Below are positions 9,623 through 17,999 of a DNA stretch of 63,092 bases, one piece after another. The notes below the pieces were generated by a model. That model ran no database searches, was not told the origin of the DNA, and worked only from the letters and a program-made list of their open reading frames with translations. Source of the stretch: Clostridiales bacterium (lineage in GTDB: Bacteria; Bacillota; Clostridia; Peptostreptococcales; NVVX01); assembly GCA_021129775.1 (NCBI GenBank), contig JAJOKP010000043.1:1-63092 (forward strand), written 5' to 3'. The first letter of the stretch is position 1. Every line of letters starts with the position of its first letter. Position numbers and translations under genes: made by a program.

Positions 9623-10066
9623 TTACCTTCCAATTTCTAGTGCTTTCATTGCCATTCCTTTTGCAGAATTTAGTGCTGTAACATTAGCTTCGTATGCCCG
9701 CGAAGCAGAAATCATGTTAGCCATTTCAGTAACAATATCTACGTTAGGCATCAGTACATAGCCTTTCTCGTCAGCATCTGGGTGCCCTGGATTATGAATT
9801 TTTTTAAGTGGTGAATTATCTTCTTTTATCCCTACCACTTCCACTCCAGTAAATCTAAGATTTTTTTTTGTTGCACTATTCAAATATGCAGAAAAAGGTC
9901 TGTTATCATTTTTTGTCTTGAAAACTACTACTTGTCTTCTATAAGGGGTACCACTTGGAGTTCTTGTTGTATTAGCATTTGCAATATTCTTAGAAATTAC
10001 ATCCATCCGCAAACGTTCTGCTGTTAGCCCTGTAGCACTTACATTAATGGAATTAAAAAGACTCAT
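9623..10066 (-). CDS. flgC: Flagellar basal-body rod protein FlgC
   Basis: A proximal rod subunit secreted by the flagellar export gate. The N-terminal rod motif INVSATGLTAERLRMDVISK followed by NIANANTTRT and the C-terminal motif MISASRAYEANVTALNSAKG define FlgC (147 residues, normal length). The internal RPFSAYLNSATKK replaces the usual F..L as in other clostridia. It begins at ATG 10066, 3 nt after the flgB stop, so translation is coupled to flgB. Confidence 0.97.
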   Translation of the reverse strand: MSLFNSINVSATGLTAERLRMDVISKNIANANTTRTPSGTPYRRQVVVFKTKNDNRPFSAYLNSATKKNLRFTGVEVVGIKEDNSPLKKIHNPGHPDADEKGYVLMPNVDIVTEMANMISASRAYEANVTALNSAKGMAMKALEIGR

Positions 10067-10069
10067 TTG

Positions 10070-10468
10070 CTACCTTCCTCCTTCTACAATTACTGTTCTT
10101 AATCTTCGTAAATCAGCATTCATTTTTGCAATAGTAGTGTTATAAGTAATGCTGTTTTTGGCCATTTCTGCCATTTCTACATCAATTTCAACATTGTTTC
10201 CATCTTCTCTAGTACTATAATCATCATGTCTCACTATTTCATATCTGACATTCTCTAATGACTTGCTTCCTATAGGGATATGTCTTCTGTGAGTTATGTT
10301 GCCACTTAATTTCGTGCTATCCAAATAGCTCTGTAATAGTTCTTCGAATTTTAAGCTAGATTTCTTAAAATTAGGAGTGTTTACATTTGCAATGTTATTA
10401 GCAATTACTTCATTTCTTTTCCACGAAGCATTCGCGACTTTTGTTAATAAATTAATATTATTAAACAT
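10070..10468 (-). CDS. flgB: Flagellar basal-body rod protein FlgB, first gene of the fla operon
   Basis: A 132-residue rod protein with the signature WKRNEVIANNIANVNTPNFK near residue 16-35 and the C-terminal IDVEMAEMAKNSITYNTTIA helix. ATG 10468 follows AAAGGAGG by 6 nt. It is the first flagellar gene after codY; the 256 nt before it hold an inverted repeat (10612-10690), a small dyad TAGTAC-N4-GTACTA around 10584-10599, and no clear sigma-A or sigma-D promoter that I would defend. Confidence 0.96.
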   Translation of the reverse strand: MFNNINLLTKVANASWKRNEVIANNIANVNTPNFKKSSLKFEELLQSYLDSTKLSGNITHRRHIPIGSKSLENVRYEIVRHDDYSTREDGNNVEIDVEMAEMAKNSITYNTTIAKMNADLRRLRTVIVEGGR

Positions 10469-10611
10469 TCAAATCCTCCTTTATACGATAATCGCTCAGT
10501 GTTAAAATGCGTTAATATATAATTAGACAATACTAGATAAAATCCTTCTTTTTTTCTACATTTTTCTACATTATTTTGTATATAGTACATAAGTACTAAA
10601 CAAAAATATCA

Positions 10612-10690
10612 AATCGAGACAAGGGGACAGGGACTTGTCTGGTTTTCAAAGTAATTTGACAAGACAAGTCCCTGTCCTCTTGTCTCGATT
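10612..10690. repeat. Family-A inverted repeat between codY and flgB
   Basis: Arms 10612-10640 and 10662-10690 are 29-nt inverted repeats with one mismatch, core GACAAGGGGACAGGGACTTG, separated by 21 nt. Close copies are at 17544-17618, 19516-19590 and 21724-21798, with decayed copies near 30171-30200 and 31876-31965. It lies just after the codY stop (10725) and would fold into a very stable hairpin in that mRNA. Resembles REP/RAYT-type or MITE repeats; no transposase is visible here. Confidence 0.9.
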
Positions 10691-10724
10691 CAACCTAAGG
10701 CTGAGCACCATTGTCTTAATTTTT

Positions 10725-11504
10725 CTATTGTTTACTTTCTCTTAAAGCTTCTAATAAGTAGTTATTTAGAATTTTGATATGCGTTCCTTTCATTCCTAAT
10801 GATCTTGATACGATGACACCAGCACTTTCAAATTTTCTAAGAGCGTTTACAATTACTGATCTCGTAATACCAACTCTATCTGCAACTTTACTTGCAACCA
10901 ACAGACCCTCCATTCCATTAAGTTCATTGAAAATATGTTCTACTGCTTCAAATTCTGAGTATGACAAAGTTCCTATAGCCATTTGTATAACGGCTCTCTT
11001 TCTTGTTTCCTCTTCCTTCTCACCGGTTTTTGCTCTAATTACTTCAAGTCCTATTACAGTTGAACTGTATTCTGCCATTACTAAATCATCTTCAATAAAC
11101 TCATCTTTATGTCGTGCTAGTATCAAAGTTCCTAGACGTTCACCACTTCCATAAATAGGCGTTATTGTAACTAGTTTATCAAAGCTCCCTACATCATCCT
11201 TAAATAGACTTAATAATGCTTCCCCAGTTATATTTGATTCAGTTTCTGAGAATTTTAATAGTTGGTCATTACATTCTTTCGAAAAAGTCTTTTCTCCTGT
11301 TTTTTTGTTCACTAAAATAGGACAATTTGACTCGTCTTTCAAACTAACCCCTAAAACTTTCCCTTTTACACTTGCTACATATACGTTTGCATCAAGTATT
11401 TCACTAAGAATTCTGCTTAATTCATTAAAAGAAATGTGATAATCATTAGTGTTTTGTAGTATTTTGTTAATTCTTCTTATTTTTCCTAGCAATGTAGCCG
11501 ACAT
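10725..11504 (-). CDS. codY: GTP- and branched-chain-amino-acid-sensing global repressor CodY
   Basis: CodY represses nutrient-scavenging and virulence or sporulation genes when GTP and isoleucine are high. The 259-residue length is exact for the family. The N-terminal GAF domain (about 1-155) holds the ligand pocket, and the C-terminal winged helix carries ASKVADRVGITRSVIVNALR (about 205-224) followed by KFESAGVIVSRSLGMKGTHI, which is nearly invariant in CodY. Placement beside the fla operon and topA/dprA is common in Bacilli and clostridia. No own promoter is called; the upstream 200 nt are filled by another inverted repeat. Confidence 0.98.
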   Translation of the reverse strand: MSATLLGKIRRINKILQNTNDYHISFNELSRILSEILDANVYVASVKGKVLGVSLKDESNCPILVNKKTGEKTFSKECNDQLLKFSETESNITGEALLSLFKDDVGSFDKLVTITPIYGSGERLGTLILARHKDEFIEDDLVMAEYSSTVIGLEVIRAKTGEKEEETRKRAVIQMAIGTLSYSEFEAVEHIFNELNGMEGLLVASKVADRVGITRSVIVNALRKFESAGVIVSRSLGMKGTHIKILNNYLLEALRESKQ

Positions 11505-11532
11505 ATAATTCCTCCTATTTAACTCTGGATTA

Positions 11533-11649
11533 GGGGTCAGGCTTGAAAAGTTGACAAAGCCTGAAATTTCATGATTGCTTTGTCAACTTTTCAAGCCTGA
11601 CCCCATTCACACATTCACACATCATTACTCTCAAGCCTGACCCCATTCA
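11533..11649. repeat. Family-C inverted repeat between topA and codY
   Basis: Arms 11533-11560 and 11577-11604 are a perfect 28-nt inverted repeat (begins GGGGTCAGGCTTGAAAAG) with a 16-nt loop. A third, partial copy, CAAGCCTGACCCCATTCA, occurs twice as a direct repeat at 11592-11609 and 11632-11649. It lies between the topA stop and codY start, so it can serve as a terminator-like hairpin. Its sequence is unrelated to the GACAAGGGG family, but the architecture is the same. Confidence 0.9.
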
Positions 11650-11713
11650 TTACTCCTAATGCTAATACTAACATATTCATTGCTCATTTACAAGATAGTT
11701 AGTGTGATTTTTT

Positions 11714-13792
11714 TTAATTTTCTGTATCTTTGATTTTTTCCTCATGAATACACTCTTTTACACTACAAACTAATTTTTTTTCTTTTTTGGTTTCTTTATA
11801 CACCATCACCTCACCACATATCTTACATTTATAATTGCTTGGTCTATCCCAGGTTACAAATTTGCACTCGGGATACCTTGAACAACCAAAAAATATTCGG
11901 CCTTTTCGCGATTTTCTAACAATCACATCCCCTTTTTCGCATGTTGGACATTTTACTCCAATTTTATTTACTATCGGTTCAGTATACTTACATTCAGGGT
12001 AGTTTGAACAAGCCAAAAATTTTCCATACCTTCCATGTTTAATCAACATAGTAGCTTCGCATTTCTTACATACTTCATCGCTTTCTTCATCTAAATTAAT
12101 TTCTTCAATGTCCTCATCTGCAAATTTCAACATGACTTCAAAAGAAGAATAAAAGCTCTTAATTAGTTCCTTCCACTTCATGCTACCTTCTTCAACGTCA
12201 TCAAGTTTTTTCTCCAGTTCAGCTGTAAAGTGAACATTCAATATCTCCCCAAAATAATTATCAAGCATATTTGTAACAAAAAATCCTAATTCGGTGGGTT
12301 TTAGTTGTTTCACTTCCTTTTCTACATATCCTCTCGCTAAAATAGTAGAAATAGTAGGAGAATAGGTGCTTGGTCTGCCTATACCTAACTCTTCCATCTC
12401 TTTAACTAGTGTAGCCTCAGTAAATCTTGCAGATGGCTGTGTAAAATGTTGTTCCTTAATGGTTTTCAATAATTTAACTTCATCTTTTTCTGACAAATTA
12501 GGAAGTTTCAAATCTTTGCTTTTAGAAGCAAACGAATATATCTTTAAAAATCCGTCAAATTTCATTATTGACCCATGAGCCCTAAAGATTATGCCGTTAA
12601 CCTCTAAGTCGAATGTTACTGCATCAAAAATAGCTGGTGCCATATGACTTGCAACAAATCTTTCCCATATCAATTTATATAATCTTAGTTGATCCATCTT
12701 TAAAGATGTCTTTAAAAAATTAGGATGTCTTTCTGCTAAGGTTGGTCTTACGGCTTCATGTGCATCTTGAACATTTTTCTTGCCTTTTGAACTAACACTA
12801 GCCTTACCTAAATACTCTTTGCCAATTTCGTTATTAATATAGTTTTCTAAATTCGTTCTTACATCATTTGAAATCCTAGTTGAGTCTGTACGCATATAGG
12901 TAATTAGTCCAACTGTCCCCTCGCCTTTAACGTCGATCCCTTCATATAATTGTTGAGCTAATGCCATAGTTTTCTTTGTCGTAAAGCCAAGTTTAGTAGA
13001 TGCTTCCTGTTGCAAGGTGCTCGTTGTAAAAGGTTTGTTTGGGTTTCTCTTTTTAAGACTCTTCTTAATACTCTTTACGGTGATTTTTTTATTTTTAATC
13101 AGAGAAGTAATTCTATCTGCTTCTTCTTTTGTTTCAATTTTTTTATCCCCTTTTTCATCTGAATAAAATTTAGCCATAAATTCTTTATTTTTTTCATCTT
13201 TTACATCAATATTAATACTCCAGTATTCTTTAGGCACAAAACTAGTTATTTCTTTTTCTCTATCTACAATTATCTTAGTCGCTACAGATTGTACTCTGCC
13301 TGCACTCAGACCTTTTCTTAATTTTCTCCATAACAAAGGACTAATTTGGTAACCCACTAGCCTATCTAAAACTCTTCTTGCTTGCTGGGAGTTCACTAAA
13401 TCCATTTTAATTTTCCTTGGATTTTTTACAGCTGTTTTAACTGTTTCTTTTGTTACTTCATTAAATTCAATACGACATTGTTTATCTTCTGGTATATTCA
13501 AAGCATTTGCAATATGCCAAGATATAGCTTCTCCCTCTCTATCAGGATCAGTTGCTAACAAAACTCTATCAACTTTTTTAGCTTCTTTTTTTATGTCTTT
13601 TAATATAGGTCCTTTTCCTCTAATAGTAATATATTGTGGTTCGAAATCATTCTCAACATCTACACCTAATTTACTTTTAGGCAAGTCTATTATATGACCA
13701 ATTGACGGTACTACATTATAGTTTCTTCCTAAATACTTTTTTATAGTTCTTGCTTTAGCAGGTGACTCTACAATTACTAGTGATTTCGCCAA
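11714..13792 (-). CDS. topA: DNA topoisomerase I (type IA)
   Basis: Relaxes negative supercoils through a covalent 5'-phosphotyrosine link. The 692-residue protein has an N-terminal TOPRIM domain (KSLVIVESPAKARTIKKYLG; VLLATDPDREGEAISWHIA), the central gate with LVGYQISPLLWRKLRKGLSA and GRVQSVAT, the active-site Tyr in GLITYMRTDSTRISND (around residue 300), and three C-terminal zinc ribbons (CKKC...CSNYPEC; CPTC...CSRYPEC; CKICG...C..C). I choose TTG 13792, 6-7 nt after AGAGGTG; the GTG at 13801 lies inside that ribosome site. Confidence 0.97.
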   Translation of the reverse strand: MAKSLVIVESPAKARTIKKYLGRNYNVVPSIGHIIDLPKSKLGVDVENDFEPQYITIRGKGPILKDIKKEAKKVDRVLLATDPDREGEAISWHIANALNIPEDKQCRIEFNEVTKETVKTAVKNPRKIKMDLVNSQQARRVLDRLVGYQISPLLWRKLRKGLSAGRVQSVATKIIVDREKEITSFVPKEYWSINIDVKDEKNKEFMAKFYSDEKGDKKIETKEEADRITSLIKNKKITVKSIKKSLKKRNPNKPFTTSTLQQEASTKLGFTTKKTMALAQQLYEGIDVKGEGTVGLITYMRTDSTRISNDVRTNLENYINNEIGKEYLGKASVSSKGKKNVQDAHEAVRPTLAERHPNFLKTSLKMDQLRLYKLIWERFVASHMAPAIFDAVTFDLEVNGIIFRAHGSIMKFDGFLKIYSFASKSKDLKLPNLSEKDEVKLLKTIKEQHFTQPSARFTEATLVKEMEELGIGRPSTYSPTISTILARGYVEKEVKQLKPTELGFFVTNMLDNYFGEILNVHFTAELEKKLDDVEEGSMKWKELIKSFYSSFEVMLKFADEDIEEINLDEESDEVCKKCEATMLIKHGRYGKFLACSNYPECKYTEPIVNKIGVKCPTCEKGDVIVRKSRKGRIFFGCSRYPECKFVTWDRPSNYKCKICGEVMVYKETKKEKKLVCSVKECIHEEKIKDTEN

Positions 13793-13825
13793 ATAGAACA
13801 CCTCTCAATCTAATTCTTTTTATAT

Positions 13826-14932
13826 TTAACGTTTTTTCTTGTTAATGTTCGCTGCAAAGCACTTCCCTGGGAGTCGAGTTATAAATCCTTTTAACTCAAG
13901 TATAGTTAATATTGGACTTAACCTATTGATTTTATAACTACTTTTATATGCTATCAAATCTATATTAATTCGTTCTAACTTAATTATGTCATATATTTTT
14001 TGCTCTTCAACACTCAAATGGCTATTTTCTATAGCTGTTTCTTCTTTGTTCTCTAAATTGTACTTAAGTTTTAAATCTTCTATAACATCATCGACGTTAA
14101 GCAAGATTTTAGCTCCATCGGAGATAAGTTTATTAGTGCCAGCACTATTAATACTATTAATATTTCCAGGGACTGCATAAATTTCTTTTCCGTGTTCCAA
14201 GGCAAAATCAGCAGTAATTAACGCCCCGCTTTTAAGGGCTGCTTCCACTACTATTAATCCATCTGATAGCGCACTAATTATTCGATTTCTTGCAGGAAAA
14301 TGATATTTTAGCGGTAAAGTTCCAATGTAATATTCCGATAACACACATCCTTTTTCAATAATTTTATTATATATTTTAGTATTATATACAGGATAACATT
14401 CCTCTACTCCACAACCTAATACAGCAGTTGTATGATTATTATTATCTAATGCTGCTTTATGACTTTCTGCATCAACTCCTAAAGCCAATCCACTTACTAT
14501 AGAAACCTTCCATTCGCTCAGTTCAGATGCAAAACGGTAAGCAGCCCATCTTCCATAAGCAGTTGCTTTTCTTGTCCCAACAATAGCAATGCTCGGAATA
14601 TCAAAGTTGCATTTCCCCCTAATATATAAAACTCGCGGTGGGTCGTATATTTGTTTCAGTTTTATAGGAAAGTCGGAATCAAGGATTGTAATTATATTTA
14701 TTCCATGCTTTTTAATATTGTTTTTCACACTTTCATAATAATCGACATTTCTATTACAGATTATACTTTCAGCTATGCTATCATTTTTAAGCATATTCTT
14801 AATAGATTTTTCACTCGCAGTCCAAATTTCATTAATATCCCCATAATATTCTTCAATTCTTCTATAAATAGCATCTCTTGTTATACCAATGCTACTTAAC
14901 CAAATCAAAAGATCCCTATTCATCAATGTCAT
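13826..14932 (-). CDS. dprA: DNA processing protein DprA (Smf)
   Basis: DprA binds incoming single-stranded DNA and loads RecA during transformation. The 368-residue protein has an N-terminal SAM-like region, the Rossmann core with IAIVGTRKATAYGRWAAYRF, VSGLALGVDAESHKAAL, and VLGCGVEECYPVYN, plus GALITADFALEHGKEIYAVP, and a C-terminal winged helix at about 300-365. ATG 14932 overlaps the last base of the plsC stop (TAATG), so translation is coupled; a second ATG three codons on is possible. topA follows 33 nt downstream, the usual clostridial order. Confidence 0.96.
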   Translation of the reverse strand: MTLMNRDLLIWLSSIGITRDAIYRRIEEYYGDINEIWTASEKSIKNMLKNDSIAESIICNRNVDYYESVKNNIKKHGINIITILDSDFPIKLKQIYDPPRVLYIRGKCNFDIPSIAIVGTRKATAYGRWAAYRFASELSEWKVSIVSGLALGVDAESHKAALDNNNHTTAVLGCGVEECYPVYNTKIYNKIIEKGCVLSEYYIGTLPLKYHFPARNRIISALSDGLIVVEAALKSGALITADFALEHGKEIYAVPGNINSINSAGTNKLISDGAKILLNVDDVIEDLKLKYNLENKEETAIENSHLSVEEQKIYDIIKLERINIDLIAYKSSYKINRLSPILTILELKGFITRLPGKCFAANINKKKR

Positions 14933-15735
14933 TATTTATTCTCCACTCTCCATTTTTTTATGTTCTCCTCAATAAATTCTTTTGTTTTTTTATGTGCTTC
15001 TTTACCATTCCCTTCAATAGTAAGAGGTTCTCCAAATTTTATATGGATTATCTTATCTCTATTTATAGGACCAAGATCTTTAATATACTTACCGTTTTCC
15101 CAGAAATCGGTTTTAATTGCAACAGGCAAAATCTTTACATTTGCTTTTTTAGCTAGTTTAGCCCCCATAGAGTTAAATTCCTCTGGAATAAACTCTATCG
15201 ACCGAGTACTTTGCGGAAAAACTATCAAAGAGCGTCCGTCCTCAAGAATAGATTTGCCTTCAGTTAAAACCTTCAATAAATCTTCTCTTGGATTAACTCG
15301 TCTAAGAATAATAGGTTTCATAGCTTTGATAACCTCACCAAATATTGGGTAATTAGCAAGACTCTCTTTTGCAATAAATGTAACATCCATTGCTGGCGCA
15401 ATAATACAAGGAAAAATAACAGTTTCTAATGTGCTCATATGATTACTAACAAAAACAACAGGTCCGCCGCATCTATCAAGATTGTCTAACCCTTGTATGT
15501 CAAAACGCCCTCCACAACCCTCTATAGTTTTAAAAACACTATATGATACTTTAGCCCATTCCTCTGTCGTATACTTTCCTTTAGTGGTCATAAAATAAGA
15601 TTTTATAATTTGAAAAATAAAAGCAGAAATAAATCGTATTCTAGAACCCAACATAATTCTATCTAATAAAAATCTCGGAATATTATCGGGGGTCACATAT
15701 TTATCCCCTCTAAAAAATTTCTCCACAATTTTCAC
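14932..15735 (-). CDS. plsC: PlsC-type 1-acyl-glycerol-3-phosphate acyltransferase
   Basis: A 267-residue acyltransferase of the PlsC superfamily that would acylate lysophosphatidate in membrane lipid synthesis. The catalytic block reads FVSNHMSTLETVIFPC: the usual His-X4-Asp is His-X4-Glu here. The second block is VFPQSTRSI in place of FPEGTRS. These two changes go together in a sub-branch I recall from clostridia and spirochaetes, so the enzyme is probably active. One possible amphipathic N-terminal helix near FRGDKYVTPDNIP, no signal peptide. Upstream of it is a 513-nt gap. Confidence 0.85.
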   Translation of the reverse strand: MKIVEKFFRGDKYVTPDNIPRFLLDRIMLGSRIRFISAFIFQIIKSYFMTTKGKYTTEEWAKVSYSVFKTIEGCGGRFDIQGLDNLDRCGGPVVFVSNHMSTLETVIFPCIIAPAMDVTFIAKESLANYPIFGEVIKAMKPIILRRVNPREDLLKVLTEGKSILEDGRSLIVFPQSTRSIEFIPEEFNSMGAKLAKKANVKILPVAIKTDFWENGKYIKDLGPINRDKIIHIKFGEPLTIEGNGKEAHKKTKEFIEENIKKWRVENK

Positions 15736-16084
15736 ATCCTTTTCATGGCACTATAGTTGGTCGATGGTTAGTGGTCAGTTAGTCAACAAAAGTCATTAGA
15801 AAGTCATTAGGGACGGTTCTTTTTGACTCAAGTCTCAATTATAACTGTTTGATAATATACACACAAATATACTTTTCAAATTTGATTATAGCAGTTAATA
15901 GAATCTTGTGCAATATTTTTTTAGGTTTACTGTAATACAGGGTCAAATAAAAATTGATTGCCTAGGAAATTTACCCTTTTTTACAATTTCCGTTTAAATT
16001 CGACTTTTTTCTGCTTCACAAAAATGAAATATCGTGAATGAAATCTTGCATTTTGTATTTTTTTTATTTTATTTGAAATTTTGC
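15736..16084. other. Intergenic gap with decayed repeat fragments
   Basis: Divergent spacer between plsC (minus) and the aminomutase (plus). Near 15780-15830 it holds a degenerate copy of the repeat families (AGGGACGGTTCTTTTTGACT). No open frame or RNA gene is apparent. The promoter for the plus-strand gene lies at its right end. Confidence 0.6.
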
Positions 16085-16112
16085 TTGCATTTTCTTTGAT
16101 AAATGTTATAAT
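16085..16112 (+). promoter_or_regulatory. Sigma-A promoter of the glutamate 2,3-aminomutase gene
   Basis: TTGCAT (16085-16090), 16-nt spacer, TATAAT (16107-16112). It is followed by a near-palindrome GTTAGTG-N6-CATTAAC at about 16114-16132 that covers the expected start site and could be an operator. The leader to ATG 16249 would be about 130 nt, long enough for regulation; I see no known riboswitch in it. Confidence 0.6.
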
Positions 16113-16248
16113 GTTAGTGTTAAAACATTAACGAAATGACGTTTTAAAATGAATTTTTGAATTTCCCACATAATAATTGAGGCTAAAAAGGTAAATTATA
16201 TAAACTTAATTCTATGATTTTAAGCAAGGTCTAAAAGGAGGCAAACAA

Positions 16249-17526
16249 ATGGAGTGTTTAAAAACAGCAATTACAAGTAGAGAGATTTCGCTAGAGCGCG
16301 CAAAGCAATTAAAGTCTAAAATACAAGACTATCTCGACGTAAAAGATTCCATCCCAAAAGGAATGGCTGAAAAATTCATCGAAAAAAAACAAGATCTAAA
16401 ACAAAAAATGTTGTCCTTATTTAACGCTACTGAAAGTGATTGGGATGACTGGCAATGGCAATTGGAAAACAGAATTGCAGATGTTGATACTTTAACCAAA
16501 ATTATTTCACTCACCGATTCAGAAATTGAAGCAGTCAAAAGTGTAGGAAAAGAGTTTAGATGGGGTGTTTCACCTTACTATCTATCATTAGTTGACGAAA
16601 ATAGCAAATACTGCCCAATAAAACTACTGTCTATTCCAACATCTATTGAATTAGCCCCTTCTGATGGCTTAATTGACCCAATGGCTGAAGAATTCACAAA
16701 TCCTGCTGGCTCAATAACAAGAAGGTACCCTGATAGATTAATAATTAACGTAACTAACGAATGTGCTATGTATTGTAGACATTGTCAAAGAAGAAGAAAT
16801 ATTGGTGGAACTGATAATCATGTTTCAAGAGCTAAGTTGCAAGAGTCTGTTGACTATATCAGAGACAATCCAGAAATTAGAGATGTTCTCATAACAGGGG
16901 GAGACGCTTTCGCTTTGCCTGATTCTACAATTGATTGGTTGTTAGGTGAACTGTATGCAATTGACTCTCTCGAGTATATTCGATTAGGAACAAGAACTTT
17001 AGTGACTATGCCTCAGAGAATTTCAGAAAATTTGTTAAGCATTTTAAAGAAGTACCCACCTATTTATGTAAACACGCATTTCAATCATCCTATTGAAATC
17101 ACAAAGGAATCTAAGGAAGCGTGTGAAAAATTAGCTAACGCTGGGATTTCTATAGGTAATCAAGCAGTTTTGCTAAATGGAATAAACAACGATAAATTTG
17201 TAATGAGACTACTCAACCATGAAATGCTAAAAATTAGAGTGCGCCCTTATTACATTTTCCATGCAAAGAAAATAATTGGCACAACACATTTTAATACTTC
17301 TATTGATGATGGAATTGAAATAATGGAATATTTAAGGGGATATACTTCTGGAATGGCTATACCAACTTACATTGTTAATGCTACGGGCGGAAAAGGTAAA
17401 ACACCTTTATTCCCTAATTACCTTATTTCAAGAGGAAAGAATAATATTAAAATAAGAACATGGGAAGGCGAAGTAATAAATTATCCTAATTATCCGACTG
17501 TACCGATTGAAGAATTTATTGAATAA
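16249..17526 (+). CDS. eam: Glutamate 2,3-aminomutase (radical SAM, PLP)
   Basis: Interconverts L-alpha-glutamate and L-beta-glutamate, a compatible solute. The 425-residue protein is a KamA-family enzyme: radical-SAM cysteines C172, C176 and C179 (CAMYCRHC), and PLP lysine K384 in TGGKGKTPLFP. Lysine 2,3-aminomutase binds the substrate side-chain amine with two Asp residues (D293, D330 in C. subterminale). Here the matching positions are K340 (YYIFHAKKIIG) and N377 (IVNATGG), 37 apart as in the reference enzymes; this Lys/Asn pair is the published signature of the C. difficile glutamate enzyme. ATG 16249 follows AAAGGAGG by 7 nt. It is the only clear plus-strand gene in the window and is monocistronic. 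Confidence 0.9.
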   Translation: MECLKTAITSREISLERAKQLKSKIQDYLDVKDSIPKGMAEKFIEKKQDLKQKMLSLFNATESDWDDWQWQLENRIADVDTLTKIISLTDSEIEAVKSVGKEFRWGVSPYYLSLVDENSKYCPIKLLSIPTSIELAPSDGLIDPMAEEFTNPAGSITRRYPDRLIINVTNECAMYCRHCQRRRNIGGTDNHVSRAKLQESVDYIRDNPEIRDVLITGGDAFALPDSTIDWLLGELYAIDSLEYIRLGTRTLVTMPQRISENLLSILKKYPPIYVNTHFNHPIEITKESKEACEKLANAGISIGNQAVLLNGINNDKFVMRLLNHEMLKIRVRPYYIFHAKKIIGTTHFNTSIDDGIEIMEYLRGYTSGMAIPTYIVNATGGKGKTPLFPNYLISRGKNNIKIRTWEGEVINYPNYPTVPIEEFIE

Positions 17527-17543
17527 TTATAGTTAGACAAGGA

Positions 17544-17618
17544 TCGAGACAAGGGGACAGGGACTTGTCTGGTCAAATTGTTTTGAAAACCAGACAAGTC
17601 CCTGTCCCCTTGTCTCGA
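17544..17618. repeat. Family-A inverted repeat, also a bidirectional terminator
   Basis: Perfect 30-nt arms 17544-17573 and 17589-17618 (core GACAAGGGGACAGGGACTTG, ending GGT) around a 15-nt loop. A third partial copy (CCTTGTCTCGA) follows at about 17624-17634 and another scrap (TTAGACAAGGATC) precedes it. It lies between the convergent aminomutase and yraN genes, so it can end both transcripts although no T-run follows. Confidence 0.9.
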
Positions 17619-17647
17619 CCCGACCCTTGTCTCGACACTCGTTTGCT

Positions 17648-17995
17648 TTAAAAAGCATTTTCCAAATGTCTTAAATAGCATTTTTTATATTTTAATACAA
17701 CTTCAATAACATCAAATCTAAAATCAACAGTTTTGTTTGCATAATGTTTTACATATCGACTAGCAACCATTCTATATATTTTTTGTTTCTTATAATTCAC
17801 AGCCTCACAGGGCATTCCAAATTTAGTTGACCTTCTAGTTTTCACTTCAATATAACAAATCACATTGTCTTTCTTAGCTATAATATCAATTTCCCCTATT
17901 TTTGTTTTATAATTCGTATGTAAGATTTTATATCCTTTATCAATTAAAAATTTCTCACTTACTTCTTCTCCATACGCCCCTATTTTTTTATTCAT
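17648..17995 (-). CDS. yraN: YraN/UPF0102 endonuclease-like protein
   Basis: A 115-residue protein of the UPF0102 family with a restriction-endonuclease-like fold. Signature: GAYGEEVSEKFLIDKGYKIL, then KIGEIDIIAKKDNVICYIEV and KTRRSTKFG, the conserved E..D...(E)VKTR core. Its substrate is not established. It starts at ATG 17995, 4 nt after the rnhB stop, in the usual rnhB-yraN order. Confidence 0.93.
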   Translation of the reverse strand: MNKKIGAYGEEVSEKFLIDKGYKILHTNYKTKIGEIDIIAKKDNVICYIEVKTRRSTKFGMPCEAVNYKKQKIYRMVASRYVKHYANKTVDFRFDVIEVVLKYKKCYLRHLENAF

Positions 17996-17999
17996 GCTT

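Noticed and set aside
10555-10580. Tandem Spo0A boxes upstream of flgB (TGTAGAA twice)
   Set aside because: The key C of TGTCGAA is A in both; too weak to call.
16249-17526. Lysine 2,3-aminomutase (KamA)
   Set aside because: The two lysine-binding Asp are Lys and Asn, the glutamate-enzyme pattern.
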